64,000 nucleotides of DNA from Hyphomicrobiales bacterium (lineage in GTDB: Bacteria > Pseudomonadota > Alphaproteobacteria > Rhizobiales > Xanthobacteraceae): assembly GCA_017305715.1 (NCBI GenBank), contig JAFKKG010000037.1:1-64000 (forward strand), written 5' to 3'. Numbering within the stretch: position 1 is the stretch's first letter; the number at the start of each line of letters is the position of its first letter. The notes under the pieces are model-generated. The model was not told the origin of the DNA. It ran no database searches and saw only the letters and a list, made by a program, of their open reading frames with translations. Shown here piece by piece: positions 43,347-51,673 of this stretch. A program made the translations under genes and the position numbers.

Positions 43347-43643
43347 ATGCGAATTGCATATGCTTTTGCGCCCGTGCTGTTGCTCGGCAGTTCGCTGGCA
43401 CACGCAGAGACCGGGCTTGCGTCGTATTATCACGGCATCGGCAGAGGCGGCGAGATGACGTGCGCGCACCGCAGCCGGCCATTCGGAACCAGGCTGCGGG
43501 TTACCCGCGGCAACCATACGATCGAGTGCCGCGTCAACGACCGCGGCCCGTTCGTTCGCGGCCGCATCATCGACGTCTCGACCAGCGCGGCGCGCGCACT
43601 CGGAATGATAGGCGCCGGTGTCGTCCGGGTCGTGGTTGAATAG
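43347..43643 (+). CDS. Small RlpA-like DPBB domain protein
   Basis: A 98-residue exported protein with a signal peptide (MRIAYAFAPVLLLGSSLAHA) and a single double-psi beta-barrel of the RlpA type: GLASYYHG, TCAHRSRPFGTRLRVT and VNDRGPFVRGRIIDVS, ending RALGMIGAGVVRVVVE. RlpA proteins act on peptidoglycan denuded of peptides. This copy lacks the SPOR domain of full-length RlpA, so septal targeting is not expected. The key Asp and His of lytic members appear present (D in VNDRG, H in CAHRS). Confidence 0.88.
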   Translation: MRIAYAFAPVLLLGSSLAHAETGLASYYHGIGRGGEMTCAHRSRPFGTRLRVTRGNHTIECRVNDRGPFVRGRIIDVSTSAARALGMIGAGVVRVVVE

Positions 43644-43646
43644 AAG

Positions 43647-43958
43647 TTACTGGACGTGTGCCTTCCCGGAAGTGAGGGCAGGCTTGCGATGCTTTCCTGA
43701 CGGTCGATCGGTCACCTTATCACCGATTGTGGTCATTCGGAGCAAGTTCCCGTCGATGTAGGCCTGACCGTTGGCAACGATGCGATCCACAACCGAATCG
43801 CTGACAATCCTTGCTCCAAATCGCCAGCCTCCACGGTCGCGTCGTTCGAATGGCCCAAACACAAGCAAGCGCAAAACCATCTTATCGTAGATGTTGTCGG
43901 TGGAGATTTTGGAAGTTCTCCGGCCATCTCGGCAGGACGCGTTACTCATGCCAGGCAT
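43647..43958 (-). CDS. Hypothetical protein
   Basis: A 103-residue basic protein with no family I can name. Central part: KISTDNIYDKMVLRLLVFGP then FERRDRGGWRFGARIVSD and VVDRIVANGQAYIDG, a stretch that looks like a small winged-helix or beta-hairpin domain. I recall short Bradyrhizobium proteins with a similar FGPFERRDRGGWRFG core. ATG 43958 and ATG 43949 are both possible starts; the former has AGGGAA close upstream. It converges with the RlpA-like gene (3-base gap). Confidence 0.6.
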   Translation of the reverse strand: MPGMSNASCRDGRRTSKISTDNIYDKMVLRLLVFGPFERRDRGGWRFGARIVSDSVVDRIVANGQAYIDGNLLRMTTIGDKVTDRPSGKHRKPALTSGKAHVQ

Positions 43959-44171
43959 TTTCCCTGTACAGCCGCGCAGGAAATGAACCTGCGTGCAGGC
44001 CGGCCACTCGGCAGCTTGTCTGTGGCTTCCCTTGATCGCCTTTCGACAGATCGACGTTCGGGGTCAGAGGGATTGGCCTGCGCCAGCTTTACGATATCGA
44101 TCGATGTTCTTGCCAGGCGACCGTAGCCGGACGACTCCTGCTTCGGACGAAGCGAGTCTCCGGTCGATCGG

Positions 44172-44402
44172 TCAATCAGCAGCGATCAATGGGACTGCAG
44201 GGAAGTCATTTGAGGCAGGCGGATCAGAGACCGCAGGCGCACACGCGTTGCTAGAACGACCAGGCGTGTTTCTATGTTCGACAATCAGATCGTCCCAGGC
44301 CTTGGCTTCCGTATGCCAGAACGCGACATCTTCGTTTTCAAACTGCGCGCGCTGACGGCAGAATGCTGCCATCGCGCGACAATATGCAATCATTTCCATC
44401 AC
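44172..44402 (-). CDS. Small hypothetical protein
   Basis: A 76-residue protein. The N-terminal 45 residues (MIAYCRAMAAFCRQRAQFEN, EDVAFWHTEAKAWDDLI) form a helical segment with two Cys in a CRAMAAFCRQRA pattern that I recall from short rhizobial proteins, followed by an unstructured Pro/Ala/Asn tail. Function unknown. It lies just before a gene-poor stretch. Confidence 0.55.
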   Translation of the reverse strand: MMEMIAYCRAMAAFCRQRAQFENEDVAFWHTEAKAWDDLIVEHRNTPGRSSNACAPAVSDPPASNDFPAVPLIAAD

Positions 44403-45096
44403 GGCATAGCCCCATTTCCTTGAGAGCCAAGGCTAGGCAAACTATGTGCCGGTTTCAATACAGTGGAGGTTATTTCCAGCGCACGGGTCTGACATTCGCT
44501 GCACAGATGTCGCTAATGGGACAACGCTGGCATTTTCTGAGTGCACTCGGCGCTTAATCCCGTCGTCGATCAATGCAGGTGCGACACGTTTCCTCACGTG
44601 GCTTAGTGCCAGTTTTTGATTTAGGTCAAAGCGACAGTTCCGGCCAAGCCGTACGATTTTGCGGCTCGCGTGGGCGGGGTGTGGTTTTCTCACTCCCAGT
44701 TTTAACGCGCAGACAGGGGTTGCCAGGATTTCCGCCACCCCCGTCGGTTCCTGGCAACCTCGCTTGCCAAGTTGCGAGTTTGTAGTTGCTGGAATGCGAT
44801 GCCAGGCTCGTGGATCGCTTCGCCAAACTTTGCTTTGCAGTGTGCGCAGACGCGTCTTCGTCGCACGCAATCATAGCAACGGTTGCTGTGTCCGCGGCCG
44901 ATATCGGGGCGGGTGCACCGGCCATCAGCGTGGCGCAAACGCATGACCCGTCGAAGTGACGGCGGAGTTTCCTGGCGTCGATGAGAAAGATAATGCAAGC
45001 CGACGCATGAGGCCCGAAAATATCAGCTGTTTCGCTGCGCAGTGGTTTGATCTGGATCAAAACCTCCAATGGACGGACTCCCGTAAAATTGAAATT
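44403..45096. other. Gene-poor stretch, possibly decayed sequence
   Basis: About 690 bases without a gene I can support. Frames on both strands (44442-44870 and 44626-45228 minus; 44659-44946 plus) give Cys- and Arg-rich translations without a consistent codon bias or ribosome binding site. Base composition is lower in GC than the rest of the window. It could be remnants of small genes. No tRNA, repeat or IS end was recognised. Confidence 0.4.
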
Positions 45097-45258
45097 ATGG
45101 ATAAGCCGCCACAATGGCCCGCGTGCCCGGATTGCCGACGACCCTTGACGCCAACAGGTCAGTCCGAGCCGCCGTTCAAGTGTACGTTTTGCGGTGAGGC
45201 GTCGCGCAGCATGGAACAGATACTGCATTCGCTCCGGCAGAAATATGCGGAGCGATAA
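45097..45258 (+). CDS. Very small zinc-ribbon protein (53 aa)
   Basis: A 53-residue protein: MDKPPQWPACPDCRRPLTPT, then GQSEPPFKCTFCGEASRSME and a helical tail ending KYAER. CPDC and CTFC pairs make a four-Cys zinc ribbon. The upstream open frame to 44956 is not supported. Its last 14 bases overlap the next small gene, suggesting translational coupling. Function unknown; likely protein- or nucleic-acid-binding. Confidence 0.6.
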   Translation: MDKPPQWPACPDCRRPLTPTGQSEPPFKCTFCGEASRSMEQILHSLRQKYAER

Positions 45259-45445
45259 GCCCGACGGAAGTCCATTGGGCGAGGCTATTCTCTACAAATG
45301 TCCAAATACCGGATTGAACGTGCAGCACCGGCTTGCGGATGTGCCGGAATCTGAAAACGCTCACTATTCTTCGATCGCATGCCCGGCCTGCACGAGAGTC
45401 CACTTCATTCATAACCGGGCAGGCAAGCTCCTCGGTGACAAATAG
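45245..45445 (+). CDS. Small Cys-containing protein (66 aa)
   Basis: A 66-residue protein: MRSDKPDGSPLGEAILYKCP, then NTGLNVQHRLADVPESENAH and YSSIACPACTRVHFIHNRAG, ending KLLGDK. One YKCP and one CPAC pair with a His form a likely zinc knuckle. Short proteins with the CPNTGLNVQH...CPAC pattern are common in Bradyrhizobium. It overlaps the preceding zinc-ribbon gene by 14 bases. It converges with the hybrid kinase gene. Confidence 0.7.
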   Translation: MRSDKPDGSPLGEAILYKCPNTGLNVQHRLADVPESENAHYSSIACPACTRVHFIHNRAGKLLGDK

Positions 45446-45494
45446 CGCCGCCTCCGTTCACGGCGTTTTGTTTCAAGCTCAAGTGGACAGCGCG

Positions 45495-47948
45495 TTACAG
45501 CCGCGCGTCCGAAATCGCCTTGCGCAGGATGCGCGACAGCGACTCGACCGAATAGGGTTTCTGGATCAGCTCGAAGCCGCGATGGGCGTTTTCCGCCAGC
45601 ACGTTGCTGTAGCCAGAGGTCAGCACCACGGGCAGGCCCGGATAGCGCTCGCGAATGACGCCCGCGAGTTCGACCCCGTTCATGCCGGGCATGATGACGT
45701 CGGAGAACACCAGATCGGCGGCGAACTCGTCCTCGGCCAGAATGGCCAGCGCGCGGTCGGCGTTGTCGGCGCGGCGCACCATGTAGCCGAGATCTTCCAA
45801 TAGCTCGGTCGAGAACTGTCCGACATCGTCATTGTCCTCGACCACGAGAACGCGGTAGCCGCGGCCGCGCGCGGCGGGCTCGCTGCCGGCGGCTGCGACT
45901 TCCGCTTCCTTGGGCGGCATGGCGGCCTGCGGCAGATAGATGGTGAATGTCGCCCCCTGTCCGGGCGCGCTCTTGACCTCGATATCGCCGCCGGACTGTT
46001 TTGCAAAACCAAAGGCCTGGCTGAGGCCGAGCCCGGTGCCCTTGCCGACTTCCTTGGTCGTGAAGAACGGTTCGAAGATCGCCTCGATATGGTCGGAGGC
46101 GATGCCGGCGCCGGTGTCGGCCATGGCGATCGCGATGAAGTCGCCGCTGCGCGCAGCCTGGGCGCGCAGGGCAGGGATGGTACGAACTTTCCTGACGCGG
46201 ATGGCGAGCCGGCCTTCGCCGTTCATGGCGTCGCGGCCGTTGACCGCAAGATTGATCAGCGCGGTCTCGAACTGCGCGATATCGGCAATGGCAAAACAGT
46301 CGGGCGCGGAAATATCGACCTCGATCCGGATCCGCGAGCCGACCAGCGGACGAACCAGCTGGGCGACGGCTTCGACCTGGGCGCCGACGTCGAACACCTG
46401 CGGCTTCAGCGGCTGCCGGCGGGCAAACGCCAGCAATTGCGCGGTCAGTTTCGACGCCCGTTCCACGGTATCGGAAATCGCGTCGATGTAGCGACGCCGC
46501 CGCTCATCCGGCAGTTCGCGGCGGCGCAGGAAATCGGTGGCGGAGCGGATGATGGTCAGCAGATTGTTGAAATCATGCGCGACGCCGCCGGTCAGTTGGC
46601 CCACGGCCTCCATCTTCTGCGCCTGCCGCAGCGCTTCTTCGCCCTTGCGGCGCTCGGTGATGTCGACGGCTTCCGGCACCGCGCCGATGACGGTGCCGTG
46701 CTGGTCGCGCAGCGGCCGCATCGCGAAGTCGAAATAGCGCTCGCCAACCGGCAGATTGAGCCGCACCTCGGTTTTCACCTCGCCGCCATTCATGGCGGTG
46801 TTGAAGGCATCGCGAACCGCGTCACGCATGCCGTCGGTGGCGGCAAACCACGGCGTCTCCCAGAACGGCCGGCCGGCGACGTCGGCGGCCTCGGCGCGGA
46901 TGCCGTCGAGCGCTGTCCTGTTCGCGTAGAGGACATCGCCATGCGGATTGAGCAGCGCCTGGTATTGATGGCTGGTTTCGAAAATCGCGCGCATCTGCGC
47001 TTCGCTGGATTCCAGTTGCGCGGTCCGCTCGGTGATCCGCAGCTCGAGGGTTTCGTTGAGCCTGCGCAAATCGCTTTCGGCCTGCTTGGCGGCGGTGATG
47101 TCATGGGCGACGCCGATGAATCCGATGTGACCGCCGTTCGGATCCCAGCGCGGCTGGGATTCCGACCGCAGCCAGCGCCATTCGCCGTCGGCGCGCCGGT
47201 AACGCGCCTCCAGCACGAACGGTTTCAGCGTGGCCTCGCCGGCAATCGATTCCTGCACGATGCGCGCCTGATCGTCCGGATGCAGGATCTTGCGCCAGTC
47301 GAAACCGATCGCCTGCTCGAAGGGCAGGCCGACGAAATCGACATAGGCCCGGTTGGCAAAGGAGCGCGTGCGGTCGAGCTTGGTGACCCAGATCGGGACC
47401 GGGGCGCTGTCGGCGATCAGCCGAAAGCGTTCCTCGCTTTCGCGCAGCGTCGCCTGCGCCAGCATGCGGTCGGTGACGTCGATATGGGCGCCGACCAAAC
47501 GTAGTGCACGGCCATCCTTGCCGCGCTCGATCTTTGCGATGACGTCGATCCAGCGGGTCTGGCCGTCGCTCGGCCGCACGATCCGGTAGGTCGCCGAGTA
47601 GTCTTCACGTTCACCGGCCAAGGCGTCGAGGAAATGCCTGACGGTCTGTTCGCGATCTTCGGGATGAATCCGATTGACCCAATCCTCATGGGTCTCGTTG
47701 GCCGCATCGGGTGGCAGCCCATGGATGACGAGATATTCGGGGGAACGGCGATTCTTGAAGCCGTCGCGGAAGTCGACCTCGACGCCGCCGACGCGGGCGA
47801 TGCGCTGGATGCGGGCGAGTTCCGCCTCGCGTTCCTGCAGCGCGCGATGGGCCCGATCGCGTTCGTGGGCGATCTCTTCGAGATGCCGGCGAAGCCTTTC
47901 CGCAGCGGCGACTTCGGGAAGTGTGTTGGAACGATCGGATGTGGTCAT
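45495..47948 (-). CDS. Cytoplasmic PAS hybrid histidine kinase with receiver
   Basis: An 817-residue soluble hybrid kinase. Order: an N-terminal coiled coil, three PAS domains (about 50-160, 170-290 and 310-440, with PAC motifs such as GFIGVAHDITAAKQAE), HisKA with H458 in [13 protein letters not shown], a HATPase domain ([32 protein letters not shown]), and a C-terminal receiver with D750 in VFSDVIMPGMNG and the Lys in QKPYS. No transmembrane segment and no partner gene are present. The design matches HPK4-type Bradyrhizobium kinases that sense redox or light/small ligands, but the PAS cofactor is not evident. ATG 47948 is chosen over TTG 47960. Confidence 0.92.
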   Translation of the reverse strand: MTTSDRSNTLPEVAAAERLRRHLEEIAHERDRAHRALQEREAELARIQRIARVGGVEVDFRDGFKNRRSPEYLVIHGLPPDAANETHEDWVNRIHPEDREQTVRHFLDALAGEREDYSATYRIVRPSDGQTRWIDVIAKIERGKDGRALRLVGAHIDVTDRMLAQATLRESEERFRLIADSAPVPIWVTKLDRTRSFANRAYVDFVGLPFEQAIGFDWRKILHPDDQARIVQESIAGEATLKPFVLEARYRRADGEWRWLRSESQPRWDPNGGHIGFIGVAHDITAAKQAESDLRRLNETLELRITERTAQLESSEAQMRAIFETSHQYQALLNPHGDVLYANRTALDGIRAEAADVAGRPFWETPWFAATDGMRDAVRDAFNTAMNGGEVKTEVRLNLPVGERYFDFAMRPLRDQHGTVIGAVPEAVDITERRKGEEALRQAQKMEAVGQLTGGVAHDFNNLLTIIRSATDFLRRRELPDERRRRYIDAISDTVERASKLTAQLLAFARRQPLKPQVFDVGAQVEAVAQLVRPLVGSRIRIEVDISAPDCFAIADIAQFETALINLAVNGRDAMNGEGRLAIRVRKVRTIPALRAQAARSGDFIAIAMADTGAGIASDHIEAIFEPFFTTKEVGKGTGLGLSQAFGFAKQSGGDIEVKSAPGQGATFTIYLPQAAMPPKEAEVAAAGSEPAARGRGYRVLVVEDNDDVGQFSTELLEDLGYMVRRADNADRALAILAEDEFAADLVFSDVIMPGMNGVELAGVIRERYPGLPVVLTSGYSNVLAENAHRGFELIQKPYSVESLSRILRKAISDARL

Positions 47949-48005
47949 ACGCGCCCGCAAACCTCTCGTGGCAGTCTCACATGAGAGGCGCGGGCATTGC
48001 CAGCA

Positions 48006-48776
48006 TCATTTGCCTTTATTCGCCTTTGGTGGCCGGCAATTATAGGCCCTGCGGAACCCGCCGGCCTGGGCGTCTTCTTCGGAACAGAACCAGCGGTCCG
48101 GATTGTTCAGCCCCGGGTAGGAGCGGCAGGCCTGCAGATGATAGATGCCGAGATTTCCGGTGACGCGGGCGCGGACCGCGAACTTGCCCTTGATGCTGCA
48201 ACCGGCCGGCATCACGAGGTCGTCGGGGAATATCACCTCCCGTATCTGGCGGTCGCGGTCGGCGCGGCACGAGCCGCCGAGCAGCGCGCCGTCCTTCTTG
48301 CCACGGCGGAACTCTTGCGGCGTTGCAAAACAACCCTTCCACAGCCCCTGACGATCTTCTTTCGCGCGGGCTTCGTCGGTCATGAAGCGGCCGGTTGCGG
48401 AGGATTCGACATTCAGGGCGAAACCCTGGCGGACGAGCAACTGGCCAAGGCTGCCGGTCTCGCCTTCGACCTTGCAGACGCCGAGACGCCGCTTCTTGAA
48501 GCTGGGGTCGGGGCCGAGATCGTCGCAGTGGACCTGGCGGCCGCCGATCAGTTTTGCCAAATGATCGCGCGCCTCGATCCCGCAGGTCCAGCTATCGGCG
48601 TGTTCGTCGATGCAGAGCTGATCGAAGGCCGGGGCGTCGATGCCGTCGAGCCGGAAGGTGACGTTGCCCAGTTGCAGCGTGCCGCCGTCGCGGACGGTCG
48701 CCGTGGCGGCAGAGGCCAGGGATGCGGGGAGGGAGAGCAATAACAGTGCGACAATCAGGAGAACTCGTGACCGCAT
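48006..48776 (-). CDS. Secreted SNase-like (thermonuclease family) protein
   Basis: A 256-residue exported protein with a signal peptide (ALLLLSLPASLASA). The N-terminal OB-fold nuclease domain reads GNVTFRLDGIDAPAFDQLC, IGGRQVHCDDLG and GQLLVRQGFALN. The family RL.GID.PE motif and the following strands are present, but whether the Arg/Glu catalytic set is complete is unclear. The C-terminal 100 residues hold several Cys and a TGNLGIYHLQACRSYPGL motif, a beta-rich extension. Probably a periplasmic protein that binds or cuts nucleic acid. Family is confident, activity less so. Confidence 0.82.
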   Translation of the reverse strand: MRSRVLLIVALLLLSLPASLASAATATVRDGGTLQLGNVTFRLDGIDAPAFDQLCIDEHADSWTCGIEARDHLAKLIGGRQVHCDDLGPDPSFKKRRLGVCKVEGETGSLGQLLVRQGFALNVESSATGRFMTDEARAKEDRQGLWKGCFATPQEFRRGKKDGALLGGSCRADRDRQIREVIFPDDLVMPAGCSIKGKFAVRARVTGNLGIYHLQACRSYPGLNNPDRWFCSEEDAQAGGFRRAYNCRPPKANKGK

Positions 48777-48785
48777 GTGAGGGGC

Positions 48786-49049
48786 CTACCTTCCGTGAAT
48801 GGCCATATCGGTTGCCCGTATCAAGTCGTCTACAATTGCTCGCTCTTTTGTCGAGAGCTGCTCGCCGTCGAGCGCGCGAATATTTTTTAAGGCGATGGCT
48901 AGTTCTCCCCAGCCATCGGTCATTCCGTTGAAGCCCAGATAAGGGCTCAATATCCTGGCTAGCGGTTCGAGTAATCGTCGCTCACACCAACCGTCAACAA
49001 GGCCTCTGACGGCTGCAAAAAACTCGGAGTTGGTTGACGGCTCGACCAT
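48786..49049 (-). CDS. Small hypothetical protein
   Basis: An 87-residue protein: VRGLVDGWCERRLLEPLARI, then LSPYLGFNGMTDGWGELAIA and a C-terminal helix with TKERAIVDDLIRATDMAIHG. Similar short proteins (VDGWC... TDGWGEL) occur in rhizobia, from memory. All-helical and soluble, function unknown. It lies 9 bases upstream of the SNase-like gene on the same strand, so the two may be co-transcribed. Confidence 0.7.
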   Translation of the reverse strand: MVEPSTNSEFFAAVRGLVDGWCERRLLEPLARILSPYLGFNGMTDGWGELAIALKNIRALDGEQLSTKERAIVDDLIRATDMAIHGR

Positions 49050-49163
49050 TGACGGACCTTAAATGAGGATAATCACCGGTCCAAGTTGGGCCCAGTCAGG
49101 CCAGCATCATTGACTTCATAAGAACAAAATAGGAACATGCACTTCCGTTACGAGATCAGCCTC

Positions 49164-49370
49164 ATGTCCTCCTCCCTACCGGCACCCGAACCGAATGACG
49201 AGCTGGAAACGGCGGTGGATCAGGCCATTTCGGCCTGCGGCGGGGATGTGCGCGCGACCATCCGGGCGCTGATCGTGGCCAATGAATATCTGGAATCGGA
49301 GGTCGGCGAGCTGATGAAGGCGGTCTCGCACGCCTATGCGCGGGGCCGGTTTAACAGCTATTCCGGCTGA
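49164..49370 (+). CDS. Small helical hypothetical protein
   Basis: A 68-residue protein: ELETAVDQAISACGGDVRAT, then IRALIVANEYLESEVGELMK and AVSHAYARGRFNSYSG. A helix-loop-helix with a GGDVRATIRALI turn. I recall close relatives in other Bradyrhizobium genomes; function not known. ATG 49164 begins the conserved part; ATG 49137 is in frame upstream. Confidence 0.68.
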   Translation: MSSSLPAPEPNDELETAVDQAISACGGDVRATIRALIVANEYLESEVGELMKAVSHAYARGRFNSYSG

Positions 49371-49539
49371 TCGGGCTTGTTGGTTGGCTCGGACGCCGCC
49401 GGCCTGAGAACGCGGGCCTGCAACAGGACCGTTGCCTCGGTCGATTTTTGCTGTACGACGGGTTTGTTACCCGCGTTCCCGCATGTCACATTGCGGGTGA
49501 GGATCCTGCCCCAAGGCTTAAAGCTCAAGCAAGAAGCAC

Positions 49540-51555
49540 ATGTTCAAACGAATTCTGATCGCAAATCGCGGCGAGATCGCCTGCCGGGTCATCAAGACTG
49601 CGCGGCGCATGGGGATCCAGACGGTAGCCGTTTATTCCGAGGCCGACCGCGATGCGCTCCATGTCGAGATGGCCGATGACGCCGTGCTGATCGGCCCGCC
49701 GGCCGCCGCCGAGAGCTATCTGGTGATCGAGAAGATCGTCGAGGCCTGCCGCAAGACCGGCGCCGAGGCGGTGCATCCCGGCTACGGCTTCCTGTCCGAG
49801 CGCGAATCCTTTCCGCGCGCGCTGGAGGCCGCCGGCGTCGTCTTCATCGGCCCCAACCCCGGCGCGATCGCCGCGATGGGCGACAAGATCGAATCCAAGA
49901 AGGCCGCCGCGAAAGCAAAAGTCTCGACGGTGCCGGGACATCTCGGCGTCATCGAGGACGACAAGCATGCGGTGAAGATTGCCGACGAGATCGGCTATCC
50001 CGTGATGATCAAGGCTTCCGCGGGCGGCGGCGGCAAGGGCATGCGCATCGCGCATTCGAGGTCCGAAGTCGCCGAAGGTTTCAATCTCGCCAAGGCCGAG
50101 GCCAAATCCTCGTTCGGCGACGACCGCGTCTTCATCGAGAAATTCATCGTCGATCCCCGCCACATCGAAATCCAGGTGCTGGGCGACAAGCATGGCAACG
50201 TGATCTATCTCGGCGAGCGCGAATGTTCGATCCAGCGCCGCAACCAGAAGGTCATCGAGGAAGCCCCGTCGCCGCTGCTCGACGAAACCACCCGCCGCAA
50301 GATGGGCGAGCAGGCCGTCTCACTGGCCAAAGCCGTGAACTATGATTCCGCCGGCACGGTGGAATTCGTCGCCGGCCAGGACAAGAGCTTCTACTTCCTG
50401 GAAATGAATACCCGCCTGCAGGTCGAGCATCCCGTCACCGAACTGATCACCGGTATCGATCTGGTCGAGCAGATGATCCGCTCCGCCGCGGGCGAGAAAC
50501 TGCAACTGGCGCAGAAGGACGTCACGCTGACCGGCTGGGCGGTGGAATCGCGCGTCTATGCCGAAGATCCGTTCCGCAATTTCCTGCCCTCGATCGGACG
50601 CCTGGTCAAATACCGCCCGCCCGCCGAGGCCAGCCATGACGGCATCACGGTCCGCAACGATACCGGCGTGCAGGAGGGCGGCGAGATTTCGATCCATTAC
50701 GATCCGATGATCGCCAAGCTCGTGACGCATGCGCCGTCGCGGGCGGCCGCGATCGAGGCGCAGTCGGCGGCGCTGGATGCCTTCTATGTCGACGGCATCC
50801 GCCACAACATCCCGTTCCTGTCGGCCCTGATGAGCCATCCGCGCTGGCGCGAGGGCAAGCTTTCGACCGGGTTCATCGCCGAAGAGTTTCCGAAAGGTTT
50901 TGCGGCGCGGCCGCCCGAGGGCGAGATCGCGCGGCGGCTGGCCGCGGTGGGCGCGGCGATCGATCATGTGCTCGGCGAACGCAAGCGGCAGATCTCCGGC
51001 CAGCTCAACGGCCGGCTGGTGCAGCGCGAGCGCCGCCGCGCGGTGTGGCTCGACCGCGAGGAAATCGCGCTCGACGTCGCGCGCGAGGCCGACGGCATCG
51101 CGGTGCGTTTCATCGGCGCCGACGATCTGCCGGGCAATCCGCATCAACTGGTCTCGAACTGGACCCCGGGCGTCCCGGTCTGGCAGGGCACCATCGACGG
51201 CCATTATGTGGCCATGCAGGTGCGCGCGATCCCGAACGGCTTCCGCCTGTCGCATCAGGGTTTTGAGGTGGCGGTCAACGTCTTCACCGAGAGCGAGGCG
51301 GCGGCAGCCCGGCTGATGCCGGTGACGTCGGCGGCCGATACCGGCAAGAAGCTGCTGTGCCCGATGCCCGGGCTCGTGGTGTCGATCGCGGTTGCCGAAG
51401 GCCAGGAGGTCAAGGCCGGCGAAACGCTGGCCGTGGTCGAGGCGATGAAGATGCAGAACGTGCTGCGCGCCGAACGCGACGGCACCGTGAAGAAGATCCA
51501 CGCCGCCGCCGGCGCCACGCTCGCGGTGGACGCGCTGATTCTGGAATTTGCTTGA
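49540..51555 (+). CDS. pccA: Acyl-CoA carboxylase alpha subunit (biotin carboxylase-BCCP)
   Basis: A 671-residue biotin carboxylase/carboxyl-carrier fusion of the propionyl-/acetyl-CoA carboxylase type. Order: ATP-grasp biotin carboxylase with FKRILIANRGEIACRVIKTA at the start, KASAGGGGKGMRIAHS (phosphate loop), EMNTRLQVEHPVTE (catalytic motif), then the BT linker domain and the biotinyl domain with K637 in VVEAMKMQN near the C-terminus. Biotin is attached to K637. It carboxylates biotin and passes CO2 to a separate carboxyltransferase (beta subunit), which is not encoded here. The symbol is by family; methylcrotonyl-CoA or geranyl-CoA carboxylase is an alternative. Confidence 0.9.
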   Translation: MFKRILIANRGEIACRVIKTARRMGIQTVAVYSEADRDALHVEMADDAVLIGPPAAAESYLVIEKIVEACRKTGAEAVHPGYGFLSERESFPRALEAAGVVFIGPNPGAIAAMGDKIESKKAAAKAKVSTVPGHLGVIEDDKHAVKIADEIGYPVMIKASAGGGGKGMRIAHSRSEVAEGFNLAKAEAKSSFGDDRVFIEKFIVDPRHIEIQVLGDKHGNVIYLGERECSIQRRNQKVIEEAPSPLLDETTRRKMGEQAVSLAKAVNYDSAGTVEFVAGQDKSFYFLEMNTRLQVEHPVTELITGIDLVEQMIRSAAGEKLQLAQKDVTLTGWAVESRVYAEDPFRNFLPSIGRLVKYRPPAEASHDGITVRNDTGVQEGGEISIHYDPMIAKLVTHAPSRAAAIEAQSAALDAFYVDGIRHNIPFLSALMSHPRWREGKLSTGFIAEEFPKGFAARPPEGEIARRLAAVGAAIDHVLGERKRQISGQLNGRLVQRERRRAVWLDREEIALDVAREADGIAVRFIGADDLPGNPHQLVSNWTPGVPVWQGTIDGHYVAMQVRAIPNGFRLSHQGFEVAVNVFTESEAAAARLMPVTSAADTGKKLLCPMPGLVVSIAVAEGQEVKAGETLAVVEAMKMQNVLRAERDGTVKKIHAAAGATLAVDALILEFA

Positions 51556-51556
51556 G

Positions 51557-51657
51557 CCGTCATGCCGGGGCGCGAAGCGAACCTCAGATGCGCAATTGCG
51601 CATCGGGGAATCTCGAGATTCCGGGTCTGGTCCCTCTGACCATCCCGGAATGACGGA
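51557..51657. repeat. Interspersed repeat (CGGAATCTCGAGATTCCGG family)
   Basis: Starts CCGTCATGCCGGGG, carries GATGCGCAATTGCGCATC and GGAATCTCGAGATTCC dyads, then CCATCCCGGAATGACGG. It is the mirror-ordered relative of the copy at 29424-29524 and overlaps in content with 4453-4504. It lies in the gap between the carboxylase and the ICL-family gene. Confidence 0.72.
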
Positions 51658-51673
51658 AAGTAAGAGGTGCCCG

